Assembly: GCA_022600195.1 (NCBI GenBank)
Contig: JAHZKX010000009.1
Location: 1-60,579 of the forward strand
Reading direction: 5' to 3'
Origin: Planctomycetota bacterium
Lineage (GTDB): Bacteria > Planctomycetota > Planctomycetia > Planctomycetales > Planctomycetaceae
Length of the DNA stretch: 60,579 bases
Each line of letters begins with the position of its first letter. Positions within the stretch are counted from its first letter, which is position 1. Below, piece by piece: positions 1 through 9,668 of this stretch. The translations under genes and the position numbers were made by a program. The notes beneath the pieces were generated by a model, which saw only the letters and a list, made by a program, of their open reading frames with translations, did not search any database and was not told the origin of the DNA.

Positions 1-1149
1 CCGATTGAAATTCGCGGGGAATTCAACCCCATTGCTACATCTCTGAACGGAGTCAACGTCTGCGAACATCTACCTCGACTGGCCCGCCAGATGCATCGAG
101 CAACTCTAGTGCGGTCAATGAACCATAGCGTCAATAATGCACACGCCGCAGCTGTTTACGCCGCCCTCACCGGGCATGATCGAGGCGAGCTCGGAGGCGG
201 CGCCAAACCAGATGATCATCCTTCACCGGGATCCGTGCTTGCCAAGTTGCGACCGACACCCACAGGGTCTCTGCCTTACATCACACTCCCGTATAAAACA
301 AAAGAAGGTGCAGGCGGTCCACTACAACCCGGTTTTCTGGCCGGCTTCATGGGGGCAGCCTACGATCCGTTCTGGGTCGTCGATGATCCGAACAAGCCCG
401 ATTTTCATGTGCGCAATCTGGCGTTGCCTGAAGGCCTGGCCCTGGATCGTATGAATGCCCGTCGCGGCCTGCTTGCTTCACTCGATCATGGTCTGGGAAA
501 AGAAACAAATCGGTCACTCTCCTCCATGAACGATTTTCAAAGGCAGGCGTTTGACCTGCTCACGTCGAATCAGGCACAACGGGCTTTCAAACTGGATGAA
601 GAATCCGCCAGTACACGCGACCGGTATGGCAGAAACATTTATGGGCAAAGTGTATTGTTAGCACGTCGATTGATCGAAGCCAGGACACGCGTGGTGACAA
701 TGTCATGGGCGCCCGACGCCAATGCTACCTGGGACACACACGGACAGAATTTTAAGAAGCTCAAAACGAATTTGTTACCACAGTTTGACGCCGCTTGTAG
801 TAGTTTGATTGAAGATCTTGCGGAGCGCGGACTTCTGGAACGAACTCTGGTCGCCGTTCTGGGTGATTTTGGTCGCACACCTAAAATCAATAACAATGCC
901 GGCCGTGACCACTGGAATTCCTGTTACTCCATCATGCTGCTGGGTGGGGGTATTAAAGCCGGTTCCGTTTATGGCGCCAGCGACCGATCAGGCGCGGTGC
1001 CCCTGCATAGCCCGGTCTCTCCCGGCGATATCGTAGCAACCATTTATCGATTACTGGGTGTGGACCATCATCACGTACTGTATGACAAACTCGAACGCCC
1101 GCACACCGTCGTTCCCCAGGCCCGACTCATTCCAGAGCTCATGGCCTGA
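1..1149 (+). CDS. DUF1501 family protein, 5' end cut off by the window edge
   Basis: The reading frame is open from base 1 without a start, so this is the C-terminal part (about 382 residues) of a DUF1501 protein, a family with an alkaline-phosphatase/sulfatase-like fold. The end of the fold is clear: a segment LVAVLGDFGRTPKINNNAGR followed by DHW, then LLGGGIKAGSVYG and the family's usual ending PELMA. The N-terminal Tat signal lies outside the window. In planctomycetes DUF1501 genes usually follow a PSCyt1/DUF1549/DUF1553 cytochrome gene, so such a gene is expected just upstream (inference). No biochemical role is established for the family. An ATG at 91 is in frame, but the family sequence continues upstream of it. 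Confidence 0.9.
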   Translation, partial: PIEIRGEFNPIATSLNGVNVCEHLPRLARQMHRATLVRSMNHSVNNAHAAAVYAALTGHDRGELGGGAKPDDHPSPGSVLAKLRPTPTGSLPYITLPYKTKEGAGGPLQPGFLAGFMGAAYDPFWVVDDPNKPDFHVRNLALPEGLALDRMNARRGLLASLDHGLGKETNRSLSSMNDFQRQAFDLLTSNQAQRAFKLDEESASTRDRYGRNIYGQSVLLARRLIEARTRVVTMSWAPDANATWDTHGQNFKKLKTNLLPQFDAACSSLIEDLAERGLLERTLVAVLGDFGRTPKINNNAGRDHWNSCYSIMLLGGGIKAGSVYGASDRSGAVPLHSPVSPGDIVATIYRLLGVDHHHVLYDKLERPHTVVPQARLIPELMA

Positions 1150-1237
1150 ATGGAGCCCCACTCTACTCGATGTCGGGCACAAACAAAGTGGCAGCATTGA
1201 GACACCCAATATCGATTCCGCAGATTAAAGGATCAGC

Positions 1238-2788
1238 ATGAAGAGTTCGCCAGTGAGTCGTAGAAATTTTTTGGCTGGTACAAGCCTTGGCCTGCTCGGT
1301 GCAGCAGGTGTCCCACTCCAGAGTGCAGAATCAAAACAGTATGAGCCCTCTTCGATTGACACACGCGCAAATCGAGTTTCGTTGGTCGACGCGCGATGGA
1401 TCAGTCACAGCAATTTTCTTACGCGCCAATTGGCTCAACCTCAAAGAGTTTCTGCAGAACCGGTCATTACCCCCGCGGGAGCCGCTGGTACGATCCTTCC
1501 CGCTGATGATGGTGGGTTTGTCATGTGGTACAGCACAACGCATTCAGTACCGGTGAAGGGGGGAAAGACTCATCAATCCTGGATTCATTATGCAACTTCA
1601 AAAGATGGAATTACGTTTCAGAAACCAGATCTGGGTATTCATCAGGGTAATGTCATCATCAAAGGAAATCAGTCTGGCGCTGACGGCAAACCACTGACAG
1701 GTATTCGTGGGTGTTCGGGTTTTAGTGTACTCGATGCAAAGCATCAGAAAGTACCCCATGCCCGAGCCCGCTATACGGCCCTCTATCGATCATGGATTCC
1801 GAATCGACCAGGTGGCTTATTGCTGGCGCATTCGGAAGATGGTCTGCGTTGGACGGAATATCCGGAAAATGCGGTGCGCGTTGGTGCGTCGGATACCTTC
1901 AATAATTTCTTCTATGACGAACGCATCAAAAAATATGTTGCTTATGTCCGTCCTCGACTTCACGCAGGTGGATCTCATGTCAATCGTCTGGTAGCCCGAA
2001 TCGTCAGTGATGACATGATCCACTGGAATGATGAGAGAGTCGTTTTAGACACCGATGACCAAGATGCACCCGCGGTGGGCACGGTTAACGAAGCGACACA
2101 CCCGGATGGGACACGTTATCCAAGAGGCCGTGATAAACAGTTCTATGGCCTGACTGCAACTCCCTATGGCGATCTCTATCTGGGGTTGGCTTCCTTGTAT
2201 GATGTGGAACCGGGTACGATGTCGATCGAGCTCGTTCACAGCTATGACGGAATAGACTGGCGGCGTGAAGCGACCAGAGGAGCATTGATTTCCCCTGGTG
2301 ACAAAGAATCCTGGGATTCGGCCATCATCTACTACCCGCTGATGGGCAATCCTGTGGAAGTCGGTGACAACTGGCTCATCTATTATCATGGTACGAACTT
2401 TGATCATCATATGCGGAACCGTTCCCGTAAAGAACTCGGCGAGTACAGGGCCATGGGCGCGGTCCAGTTAAAACGTGATCGACTGATCGGCTATCAGGCG
2501 GGAAAAACGCGGGGTGAATTATTGACGCAGCCTTTTAAATGGGAAGGGAAAGAATTGTTTCTCAACGCCTCCGCCGAAGGAGGTCAGGCACAGGTAGTTG
2601 TCTGTAACTCAAACGGAAGCACTCTGAAAGGATTTCAGCTCAGTAAGTCCGTCCCCATACATCAGGAGGGAGTGAGACTTCCTGTCAGTTTTAATGAAGG
2701 AGCCTCGCTGGCAACCCTCAAAGGCCGCGATATCCGACTGAGAATCTATCTCCAGAACGCGACTGTCTTCGGTTGGGAAGTTGCATAA
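1238..2788 (+). CDS. Tat-exported beta-propeller (glycosidase-like) protein
   Basis: This 516-residue protein starts with a twin-arginine signal (SRRNFLAGTSLGLLGAAG, about residues 7-24), so it is predicted to be exported folded. The start has a good ribosome-binding site (AAGGA). The body has repeated motifs of the five-bladed propeller glycosidases (GH32/43/68/130-like): W(I)HYATSKDGITF, LLAHSEDGLRWTEYPENA and LVHSYDGIDWRRE. This pattern is common in planctomycete proteins annotated as glycosyl hydrolase-like. Catalytic acids cannot be assigned by eye, so the substrate is unknown. It lies downstream of the DUF1501 gene in the same direction after an 88 bp gap and may belong to the same carbohydrate-related cluster. 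Confidence 0.75.
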   Translation: MKSSPVSRRNFLAGTSLGLLGAAGVPLQSAESKQYEPSSIDTRANRVSLVDARWISHSNFLTRQLAQPQRVSAEPVITPAGAAGTILPADDGGFVMWYSTTHSVPVKGGKTHQSWIHYATSKDGITFQKPDLGIHQGNVIIKGNQSGADGKPLTGIRGCSGFSVLDAKHQKVPHARARYTALYRSWIPNRPGGLLLAHSEDGLRWTEYPENAVRVGASDTFNNFFYDERIKKYVAYVRPRLHAGGSHVNRLVARIVSDDMIHWNDERVVLDTDDQDAPAVGTVNEATHPDGTRYPRGRDKQFYGLTATPYGDLYLGLASLYDVEPGTMSIELVHSYDGIDWRREATRGALISPGDKESWDSAIIYYPLMGNPVEVGDNWLIYYHGTNFDHHMRNRSRKELGEYRAMGAVQLKRDRLIGYQAGKTRGELLTQPFKWEGKELFLNASAEGGQAQVVVCNSNGSTLKGFQLSKSVPIHQEGVRLPVSFNEGASLATLKGRDIRLRIYLQNATVFGWEVA

Positions 2789-2994
2789 TTCCGGAACTTA
2801 GTGGTGAGGATACATCCCAGGTCATGAAAAATGAATCCTGATCAAACCAGATCGCCATTTCGTTTTTTGAGCAGACTCTCACTTTATTTCCATTTGGTGA
2901 TGTAGCATACATTTTAGAGAAATATGGGTTATTATACTTTGCAATACCAACAATGAATTCTTAAAAATTTATCTACGATCAAGGAACTGCTTAC

Positions 2995-3582
2995 ATGAAC
3001 TCGTTCAATATAAGATGTAATTTCGTTTTGGTTATGACATTGATGCTGTTCTTCGTGAGCGCGTCCCCAATTGATGCATCTGCTGCATTAAAAGATTCAA
3101 AACAACCTGCCGTGGGAACCGTTGCCGGTGATTTTCAACTTTCCAACTTACAGGGCAAAAAAATAAAGCTTTCCGATCAGTTAAAAAATGGTCCCGTCGT
3201 CTTGCTCGTTCTGCGTGGTTATCCCGGCTATCAATGTCCGCTATGCACGCGGCAGGTGAGCCAGTTCATCAACAGTGCACCCAAATTCAAGGCCGCAAAG
3301 GCGTCGGTACTTTTAGTTTATCCAGGTGCAGTGAATAACCTGAATACAAAAGCGGGCGAATTTATTCAAAGCCAACAGCTTCCCGCGAACTTCCACTTCC
3401 TGACAGATCCAGGTTACAAGTTTACCAATGCCTATGGGTTACGCTGGGACGCCAAAAGAGAAACTGCCTATCCTTCAACGTTCATCATTGGCACCGATGG
3501 AAAAGTGAAGTATTCCAAAATCAGTAAAACTCACGGAAATCGATCCAACGCAAAAGAGGTTTTGCAAAAACTGACAGATTGA
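2995..3582 (+). CDS. Secreted redoxin/peroxiredoxin-like protein (AhpC/TSA fold)
   Basis: This 195-residue protein has an N-terminal signal peptide (hydrophobic stretch about residues 10-24, then ASA). A thioredoxin-fold AhpC/TSA-type domain follows: VAGDFQLSNLQGKKIKLSDQ, VVLLVLRGYPGYQCPLCTRQ with Cys81 and Cys84, and a late FIIGTDGKVKYSKISKTHG. The CPLC pair sits where peroxiredoxins carry the peroxidatic Cys and thioredoxins carry CxxC. It may therefore act as a periplasmic thiol peroxidase or thiol-disulfide oxidoreductase. It is preceded by about 200 bp of AT-rich noncoding DNA and appears monocistronic. Confidence 0.8.
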   Translation: MNSFNIRCNFVLVMTLMLFFVSASPIDASAALKDSKQPAVGTVAGDFQLSNLQGKKIKLSDQLKNGPVVLLVLRGYPGYQCPLCTRQVSQFINSAPKFKAAKASVLLVYPGAVNNLNTKAGEFIQSQQLPANFHFLTDPGYKFTNAYGLRWDAKRETAYPSTFIIGTDGKVKYSKISKTHGNRSNAKEVLQKLTD

Positions 3583-3631
3583 AGTGCCATTCGCGGTCGA
3601 CTACGCTTTCGAACTGCCCCATTTTAAACCG

Positions 3632-4000
3632 TTATAACTCAAACGGCTCAGCAGTACGTTGAGTGAAAAATTTGCGGATGAATCTGGGGACTTCCCAATA
3701 GGTAATCAGGCCGCGAGGAAAATGCGCCACGTCACCCGCGCGAAGCGTGTGCGTATCACCATTCTCTTCACGAATGATCGCTTCCCCTTCCAGAACAGTC
3801 ACAAATTCATCCCACACAAATTCCCATTTGAATTTACCCGCGGTGCAGCTCCAGTAACCCGACGAGAGTAGCTTGTCTTCTGATTGATTGAGCACTGTAC
3901 CGCAAGCGGTGGGAGTACCCTCTTGAATCCACTCGGGTTCAATCGGCATCGGTGGTAATTCGTCAGGCGCGTGTGCGGCGGATATATGAAGTTGACTCAT
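3632..4000 (-). CDS. Cupin domain protein (DUF861 / cupin_3 type)
   Basis: This 122-residue cytosolic protein is a single cupin barrel. The core reads FVWDEFVTVLEGEAIIREEN, then TLRAGDVAHFPRGLITYWEV, which fits the DUF861 (ureidoglycine aminohydrolase-like) cupins. The start is supported by an AGGAGA ribosome-binding site. It converges with the redoxin gene, with 49 bp between the stops. Substrate and metal are not predictable. Confidence 0.8.
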   Translation of the reverse strand: MSQLHISAAHAPDELPPMPIEPEWIQEGTPTACGTVLNQSEDKLLSSGYWSCTAGKFKWEFVWDEFVTVLEGEAIIREENGDTHTLRAGDVAHFPRGLITYWEVPRFIRKFFTQRTAEPFEL

Positions 4001-4159
4001 CTCTGTCTCCTGTCTGGAATATCAAGTGACAATATAATGAAGGATCATCGAAAAGTAGTCAGGAACATTATCCTACGATCAGGCACACACTCAAGGAAGA
4101 GTCTGACACAATAAAAGAGATTCGAAAATCAGAAACGAAGTCATGGAATTTCGGGTCAG

Positions 4160-4253
4160 CTGGAACGCATCCCATTTAAGTATGCGCCTTTCATTCTAAT
4201 ATGCTCGTTTCAAACGGCCTTCGAGACGTTGCAATAAACCGGGACACAGGCTA
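4160..4253 (+). repeat. Dispersed intergenic repeat, copy A (94 bp)
   Basis: It begins CTGGAACGCATCCCATTTAA and ends AATAAACCGGGACACAGGCTA. Near-identical landmarks in the same order and spacing occur at 33519-33613 and 54355-54448. The two ends form an imperfect inverted repeat (CGCATCCCATTT against TGTGTCCCGGTTT on the other strand). The last three bases (CTA) are also the stop codon of the minus-strand XylR-type gene. Confidence 0.85.
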
Positions 4254-5420
4254 GATAATCTTACTGGTTCGCGTGGCACGACGATATTGTGTTGGCGTTT
4301 GTTGCAGTTCTCGCCGGAAGATACGGTTCATGATCTCAGTTTGCGAGAAACCACTGGCGGCAGCAATTTTTGGCATCGCCCAGTTCGTATTCGTCAGCAG
4401 CTCCTTTGCCTTATTCACTCGCAGGCGACGCAGCTCGGCTGCAGGAGAACGACCCAGTGTTTTGCGGAAACGTAATTCCAAAGCACGTCGTGACAAGGGA
4501 ACCTGACGCAATAGATCACTGATTTGCAGTGTTCCGTAGGCATGCTGGCGCAGATATTCCAGAGCCTGAGCAAGTTCTCTATCATCCATTGCCAGCACGT
4601 CGGTCGAATGGCGCGACAGGACACTCACCGGACTAATATGTAATGCCGTTGTTTCCACCTTTTCACCCGCAAGACAACGCGCCAGTAAAGCAGCCGATTC
4701 GTAACCCACGCGCTCTGGTCCGCAATCAACGGCTGATAATGGAGGATAGGAGATCTTACAAAAAAGTTCATCATCTTCCCCGCAGACAATGGCCACTTCC
4801 TCCGGTATCTGCAAACCAGCCGACGCACAGGCTTCACACAAAAAGTGACCATGCTCCGCGTCCCAGGCAAGAATCCCGACCGGCTTGGGCAGCGTATGCA
4901 ACCAGGACTCCAGTTCTGCAAGCGTGACATTCGAACTCGTCTTTTTACGTCGCCATTGCTTGAAATTACTGCATGTCCCTACCCCACGAAGAGCGACTTC
5001 CTCAAAACTGGATCCCATCTGGTCTTCATAGTTGGGTTGGTTCGGTACGCTGTAATAAGCGAGTGAGCGAAAACCTCGCTCAAGCAGGTGAGTCGCCGCC
5101 AGGGTCGCCGTTTCACGTTCGTCGATGCGAACTTGTGGAAAGTGAGAATTGGGTACAACACTTCGTGAGACATTGATCACGGGAATTCCCAATCGCTGTA
5201 ATGCGGCTGCTTGTGTACGGTGAGTCACACGGGTGATCACGCCATCCACATCCCAATGACGAGGCACGCTGGTATGATCGCGAACCCCGCGAGGCTGCAA
5301 CAGAATCTGCCAGGCAGGTTGTTCATGCGCATATTGTGCCACGCCTCGAATGACAAGACTGCTGAAAGTAACCGAAGTATCGATCAACAGGGCGATTCGT
5401 TGCGCTTGAGTTGAAGACAT
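4251..5420 (-). CDS. XylR-type transcriptional regulator (LacI-like sensor plus AraC HTH)
   Basis: The N-terminal part resembles a periplasmic-binding/LacI-type sensor (RIALLIDTSVTFSSLVIRGV, then VDGVITRVTHR, ATHLLERGFRSLAYYSVP and VAIVCGEDDELFCKISYPPL). The C-terminal 100 residues are an AraC-type double helix-turn-helix (LRQVPLSRRALELRFRKTLG, IAAASGFSQTEIMNRIFRR). This is the architecture of XylR-like sugar regulators in planctomycetes. The start chosen (MSSTQAQ) fits the family. An in-frame ATG at 5477 would add 19 residues. It is divergent from the cytochrome gene at 5565, so it probably controls the 5565-10772 cluster (inference). Its stop codon lies in the repeat at 4160-4253. Confidence 0.88.
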   Translation of the reverse strand: MSSTQAQRIALLIDTSVTFSSLVIRGVAQYAHEQPAWQILLQPRGVRDHTSVPRHWDVDGVITRVTHRTQAAALQRLGIPVINVSRSVVPNSHFPQVRIDERETATLAATHLLERGFRSLAYYSVPNQPNYEDQMGSSFEEVALRGVGTCSNFKQWRRKKTSSNVTLAELESWLHTLPKPVGILAWDAEHGHFLCEACASAGLQIPEEVAIVCGEDDELFCKISYPPLSAVDCGPERVGYESAALLARCLAGEKVETTALHISPVSVLSRHSTDVLAMDDRELAQALEYLRQHAYGTLQISDLLRQVPLSRRALELRFRKTLGRSPAAELRRLRVNKAKELLTNTNWAMPKIAAASGFSQTEIMNRIFRRELQQTPTQYRRATRTSKII

Positions 5421-5564
5421 ATTTTGCTCAGTCGGATCGAGGATGAAATTGCGCAAAACGTCAAAATATTTGCGCATTATATCCTGTCTACTGCCTTGGG
5501 TCTAGCGTATAGTGAATCCAGAGACCTATAATACCATTCGATCAAAATGCCGGAGCAGACCCTT

Positions 5565-8147
5565 ATGAATCCAGCAAACCTGCCTACTTCCTCTTCAAGG
5601 ACCTCCTGGTTTCTCAGCATCTCAACAGTGCTGATGTCTCTCACTGCAGGTGGATCACTTGTCGCTCAGGAAGTGCAATACAACCGTGATGTGTTACCCA
5701 TTCTGGCTGAACATTGTTTTGCCTGTCATGGCTTCGACAAAGCAAAACGTGAAGCGGGCTTGCGTCTGGATCTGGCGGAAGGCGCTCACGCGGTGCTTGA
5801 ATCTGGAGCACGCGCCATTACACCAGGAAATTTAGATCAAAGTGCGCTCATCGAACGAATTTTTACCACCGATGTTGATCTACAGATGCCTCCAGAGGAA
5901 TCGGGCAAACAACTGAAGCCTACTCAAAAGAAAACGCTCAAGCGCTGGGTGGAGCAGGGCGCTAAATATGAAACACACTGGGCCTTCATTCCTCCTCAAC
6001 GCACAACTCCTCCCCTGATCAAAGGGAGCCAGCACGCCATTGACCGTTTTATTCGCACACGCTTGAAGCAGGCAAAGATCTCACCCTCGCCGCAAGCCGA
6101 TCGTCCGACATTGATCCGACGATTAAGTTTTGATCTGACTGGTTTACCACCGACTCCACTGGAAGTGGATGCCTTCGTTCACGACCCCCGACCAGATGCC
6201 TACGAGCGGGTTGTTGATCGGTTGCTTGTTTCTGAGCATTTTGGTGAACGGTGGGCGCGGTGGTGGCTCGACCTCGCGCACTATGGGGATAGCGATGGTT
6301 ACTTGCAGGATTTCCTCCGACCATTCGCATGGCGCTATCGCCAGTGGGTCGTCGATGCCTTGAATCACGATTTGCCTTTCGACCAATTCACAATCGAACA
6401 ACTGGCCGGTGATCTCTTACCGGATGCCACAGTTTCACAAAAGACCGCCACCGGTTTCCTGCGCAATACGTTGAGTAATCGAGAAGGAGGTGCAGGGCTG
6501 GAAGAATTCCGTGTGCGGAAGGTCATCGATCGAACGGCAACAGTCAGTACTACCTGGCTGGCACTTACATTTGCTTGCGCAGAATGCCACGACCATAAGT
6601 TTGATACCATCTCACAGCGCGAGTTTTATCAATTCTATGCCTTCTTCGATAATGCCTATGAAGCAAACATTAATGCACCATTGCCGGCTGAATATAAACC
6701 CTGGGTGAAAGCAAAGCAGGAGTATGACCGGAAACGAGCTAAGCTGCTTGCACCGGTTGCCAAACCACTCGCAGAACTACAGGCAGACTGGGAAAAGCGG
6801 CTCTTGTATGCCGAGGCACATCCCGATGAGGATTTTGCCTGGGATCGTACATTAGAACTCCTGGGGCTGCAATGGGGTCAAGATTTGGGGGGCGGGCAAC
6901 TAGAAGGGCTCAATATAATTAAAACGCCTCTTGCGTTACGCAATCAAGATCAGCGGGATGAATTACTGGACTACTTCCTGAGCAGGCCCCCCACTATGTA
7001 TAGCGCGAAATTCAAAGAACTGAAAATCAACGAAATTCATTCTCAGCTCAAAGCCCTCAAAAAAACGCTGCCTCCCGTGTCGCGCGCACAAGCTATGGTT
7101 CAACACCCGGTACCGCATCCCACGCATATTCACATTCGGGGAAATTACCTCCGTCCGGGGGCTGTGGTGCAATCTGATACTCCCGCAGCTTTACCCGCTC
7201 TCAAAGCAAACAACGCAAAGGCGGATCGTCTTGCTCTGGCACGCTGGATGGTCTCGCCCCAACATCCATTGACGGCACGCGTCACTGTGAATCGGTTGTG
7301 GCAGGAGTTGTTCGGTCGAGGTATCGTTGCTACCTCTGAAAACTTTGGTGTGCGCGGAGATCGTCCGACACATCCTGAGTTACTGGACTGGCTGGCGTTA
7401 GAGTTTCAGCATCGCAACTGGAGTGTCAAAGAACTGTTGCGCCTGATGGTCACATCACAAACTTACCGCCAATCATCGCATGCAAGGCCAGAACTTTCGA
7501 CGCTTGACCCGAATAACGCACTGCTGGCGCGCCAACAAAGATTACGCCTTTCTGCTGAAATGGTTAGAGATAGCGCACTCGAAGCCAGTGGGTTGCTTTC
7601 GCATACCATCGGTGGACCCAGCGTGAAACCCCAGCAACCAGATAGCGTCTCGAAAGACGGCTATCATAACGTCTGGAAAACCAGCGCGGGTGCAGATCGC
7701 TATCGTCGGGGGCTATACACGTTCATTCAACGTACATCCCCCTTTGCGCAGTTTGTTACTTTTGATTTGCCGGATACCAGCAGTAGTTGCACACGCCGAG
7801 AGCGTTCCAATACACCATTGCAGGCACTCAATCTGTTAAATGATCCCGTGTTTCTGGAAGCAGCACAGGCACTGTCCGCACGCGCCAAACGCGAAGCAGG
7901 CAAATCCGATCAGAGTCGTCTGAACCACGCTGTCATGCTGGTTCTTGCCCGGCCTGCAAAATCCGATGAATCAAAGCGTCTGCTCGCATATCTCGATCAG
8001 CAGAAGACACTTTTTAAGAATGATCCCGCGTCAATGCGGAAACTGCTCGACGAGCCGAAACCCACTGGAGATGCCATTGAACGTTCTGCATGGATCGCAT
8101 TGTGCAGCGTGTTACTCAATCTTGATGAAGCAATTACTCGCGAATAA
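5565..8147 (+). CDS. PSCyt1 - DUF1549 - DUF1553 planctomycete cytochrome-type protein
   Basis: An N-terminal signal or anchor is followed by a c-type heme motif CFACHG (PSCyt1), then DUF1549 (DRFIRTRLKQAKISPSPQAD, FGERWARWWLDLAHYGDSDG, TWLALTFACAECHDHKFDTI with a second CAECH) and DUF1553 (ARWMVSPQHPLTARVTVNRL, PLQALNLLNDPVFLEAAQAL). These are exported proteins of unknown reaction, thought to act in extracellular or periplasmic oxidation of polymers. ATG 5565 is preferred because GGAG lies just upstream; ATG 5547 is in frame without a visible ribosome-binding site. It is followed after 16 bp by a DUF1501 gene, the standard pairing. Confidence 0.92.
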   Translation: MNPANLPTSSSRTSWFLSISTVLMSLTAGGSLVAQEVQYNRDVLPILAEHCFACHGFDKAKREAGLRLDLAEGAHAVLESGARAITPGNLDQSALIERIFTTDVDLQMPPEESGKQLKPTQKKTLKRWVEQGAKYETHWAFIPPQRTTPPLIKGSQHAIDRFIRTRLKQAKISPSPQADRPTLIRRLSFDLTGLPPTPLEVDAFVHDPRPDAYERVVDRLLVSEHFGERWARWWLDLAHYGDSDGYLQDFLRPFAWRYRQWVVDALNHDLPFDQFTIEQLAGDLLPDATVSQKTATGFLRNTLSNREGGAGLEEFRVRKVIDRTATVSTTWLALTFACAECHDHKFDTISQREFYQFYAFFDNAYEANINAPLPAEYKPWVKAKQEYDRKRAKLLAPVAKPLAELQADWEKRLLYAEAHPDEDFAWDRTLELLGLQWGQDLGGGQLEGLNIIKTPLALRNQDQRDELLDYFLSRPPTMYSAKFKELKINEIHSQLKALKKTLPPVSRAQAMVQHPVPHPTHIHIRGNYLRPGAVVQSDTPAALPALKANNAKADRLALARWMVSPQHPLTARVTVNRLWQELFGRGIVATSENFGVRGDRPTHPELLDWLALEFQHRNWSVKELLRLMVTSQTYRQSSHARPELSTLDPNNALLARQQRLRLSAEMVRDSALEASGLLSHTIGGPSVKPQQPDSVSKDGYHNVWKTSAGADRYRRGLYTFIQRTSPFAQFVTFDLPDTSSSCTRRERSNTPLQALNLLNDPVFLEAAQALSARAKREAGKSDQSRLNHAVMLVLARPAKSDESKRLLAYLDQQKTLFKNDPASMRKLLDEPKPTGDAIERSAWIALCSVLLNLDEAITRE

Positions 8148-8163
8148 ATAGAGGAACCTGGTT

Positions 8164-9585
8164 ATGTTTTTGCCTGATATTTCACGTCGTGATTTCCTTG
8201 CACGAAATTCACATGGATTCGGTGCGATGGCGCTTTGGCATTTACTTGCACAGGAGGGCCGGACAGCGGAGACACAGACAAAGCAGGCTCAGACAAACTT
8301 CGCGCCACGTGCAAAGAATGTGATCTTTATCTTCATGATGGGGGGGCCCTCGCATCTTGATCTGTTTGATCCCAAACCAAAAATGAAGCCCTTGCATGGT
8401 GAACCGATTCCAGAATCGCTTGTGCATACAAAAAAAAGTGCCACGGGTGCTGTGTTGGAAACAGTGATGGCAAGTCCACGCAAGTTTCAAAGACACGGAC
8501 AAAGTGGAATGGAAATTTCTGAACTCTTGCCGCACACTGCAAAAGTAGTCGATGATTTATGCCTCATTCGTTCTATGCACTGTGAACAGAGTAATCACGA
8601 CCCGGCACAACTGTTGATGCACTGTGGCACGCCACTATTTGGTAATCCCAGTATCGGTTCGTGGGTGAACTACGGCCTCGGTAGCGATTGTAAAAATCTG
8701 CCTGGCTATATGGTGTTGACATCAGACGATGGTCATGGTCTGGAAGGTGCAGGCAGTTCGCTCTGGTCCAGCGGTTTTATGCCTTCGACGTATCGTGGCG
8801 TCACCTTCCGAAATTCCGGCGATCCCATTCTGCACCTCAAGCGACCAGCGGGCATCAGCGCGGCCACACAGAGAGCAAGGCTGGATGCGTTACGTGACCT
8901 CAATCAAATGCACTTTCAAACTACGGGAGATGATGAAATATCCTCGCGAATTGCATCTTATGAGATGGCATTTCGCATGCAGAGTGCCGCACCTGAATTA
9001 CTCGATTTTTCCAAAGAGACCAAAGACAGCAGAGCCATGTATGGAATTGAATCCGACAACACCCATGCCTTCGGTACAAACTGCCTGTTGGCGCGTCGCA
9101 TGGTCGAACGTGGCGTACGTTTCGTTCATCTGGTCCACTCCACCTGGGATCATCACGGCGATTTGAATAACCGACTCAGTCTCAATTGTGGGATGACAGA
9201 TTTACCTTCTGCCGGTTTGATCAAGGATCTCAAGCAGCGAGGACTACTTGATGACACACTCGTCATCTGGGCGGGTGAATTTGGACGCACACCAATGGGC
9301 GAAGTGCGTCGCGGCAGCAAAGCGGGCAAGGAAGGCCGTGATCATCATCCGAATGCGTTCAGCCTCTGGATGGCGGGCGGAGGCCTGAAAGGAGGGTACG
9401 TGCATGGTACAACGGATGACTTCGGTTTTAACGTGCAAGAAAATCCTGTTCACGTTCACGATCTCCAGGCTACCATTCTCCATCTATTAGGCGTCGATCA
9501 CGAGCAACTGACTTACAGGCACAGCGGACGCGATTATCGCCTGACCGATGTAGCCGGAAAAGTGGTAAAAGAGATCATCTCTTAA
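8164..9585 (+). CDS. DUF1501 family protein, Tat-exported
   Basis: This 473-residue protein has a twin-arginine start (ISRRDFLARNSHGFGAMALW) and family landmarks VIFIFMMGGPSHLDLFDPKP, CGTPLFGNPSIGSWVNYGLG, VIWAGEFGRTP, GRDHHPNAFSLWMAGGGLKG and the terminal hydrophobic LHLLGVDHEQLTYRHSGRD. The ribosome-binding site is GAGGAA, seven bases before the ATG. It is translated directly after the cytochrome-type gene (16 bp gap) and is presumably its functional partner. The fold is alkaline-phosphatase-like; the substrate is unknown. Confidence 0.93.
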   Translation: MFLPDISRRDFLARNSHGFGAMALWHLLAQEGRTAETQTKQAQTNFAPRAKNVIFIFMMGGPSHLDLFDPKPKMKPLHGEPIPESLVHTKKSATGAVLETVMASPRKFQRHGQSGMEISELLPHTAKVVDDLCLIRSMHCEQSNHDPAQLLMHCGTPLFGNPSIGSWVNYGLGSDCKNLPGYMVLTSDDGHGLEGAGSSLWSSGFMPSTYRGVTFRNSGDPILHLKRPAGISAATQRARLDALRDLNQMHFQTTGDDEISSRIASYEMAFRMQSAAPELLDFSKETKDSRAMYGIESDNTHAFGTNCLLARRMVERGVRFVHLVHSTWDHHGDLNNRLSLNCGMTDLPSAGLIKDLKQRGLLDDTLVIWAGEFGRTPMGEVRRGSKAGKEGRDHHPNAFSLWMAGGGLKGGYVHGTTDDFGFNVQENPVHVHDLQATILHLLGVDHEQLTYRHSGRDYRLTDVAGKVVKEIIS

Positions 9586-9668
9586 GAAATTCGTATTATG
9601 AACTTAAGAAACTGATATAATTAAAATAACGGAAATTCAAATGGGGTAGTCGTATGTAGGATTCAGAT

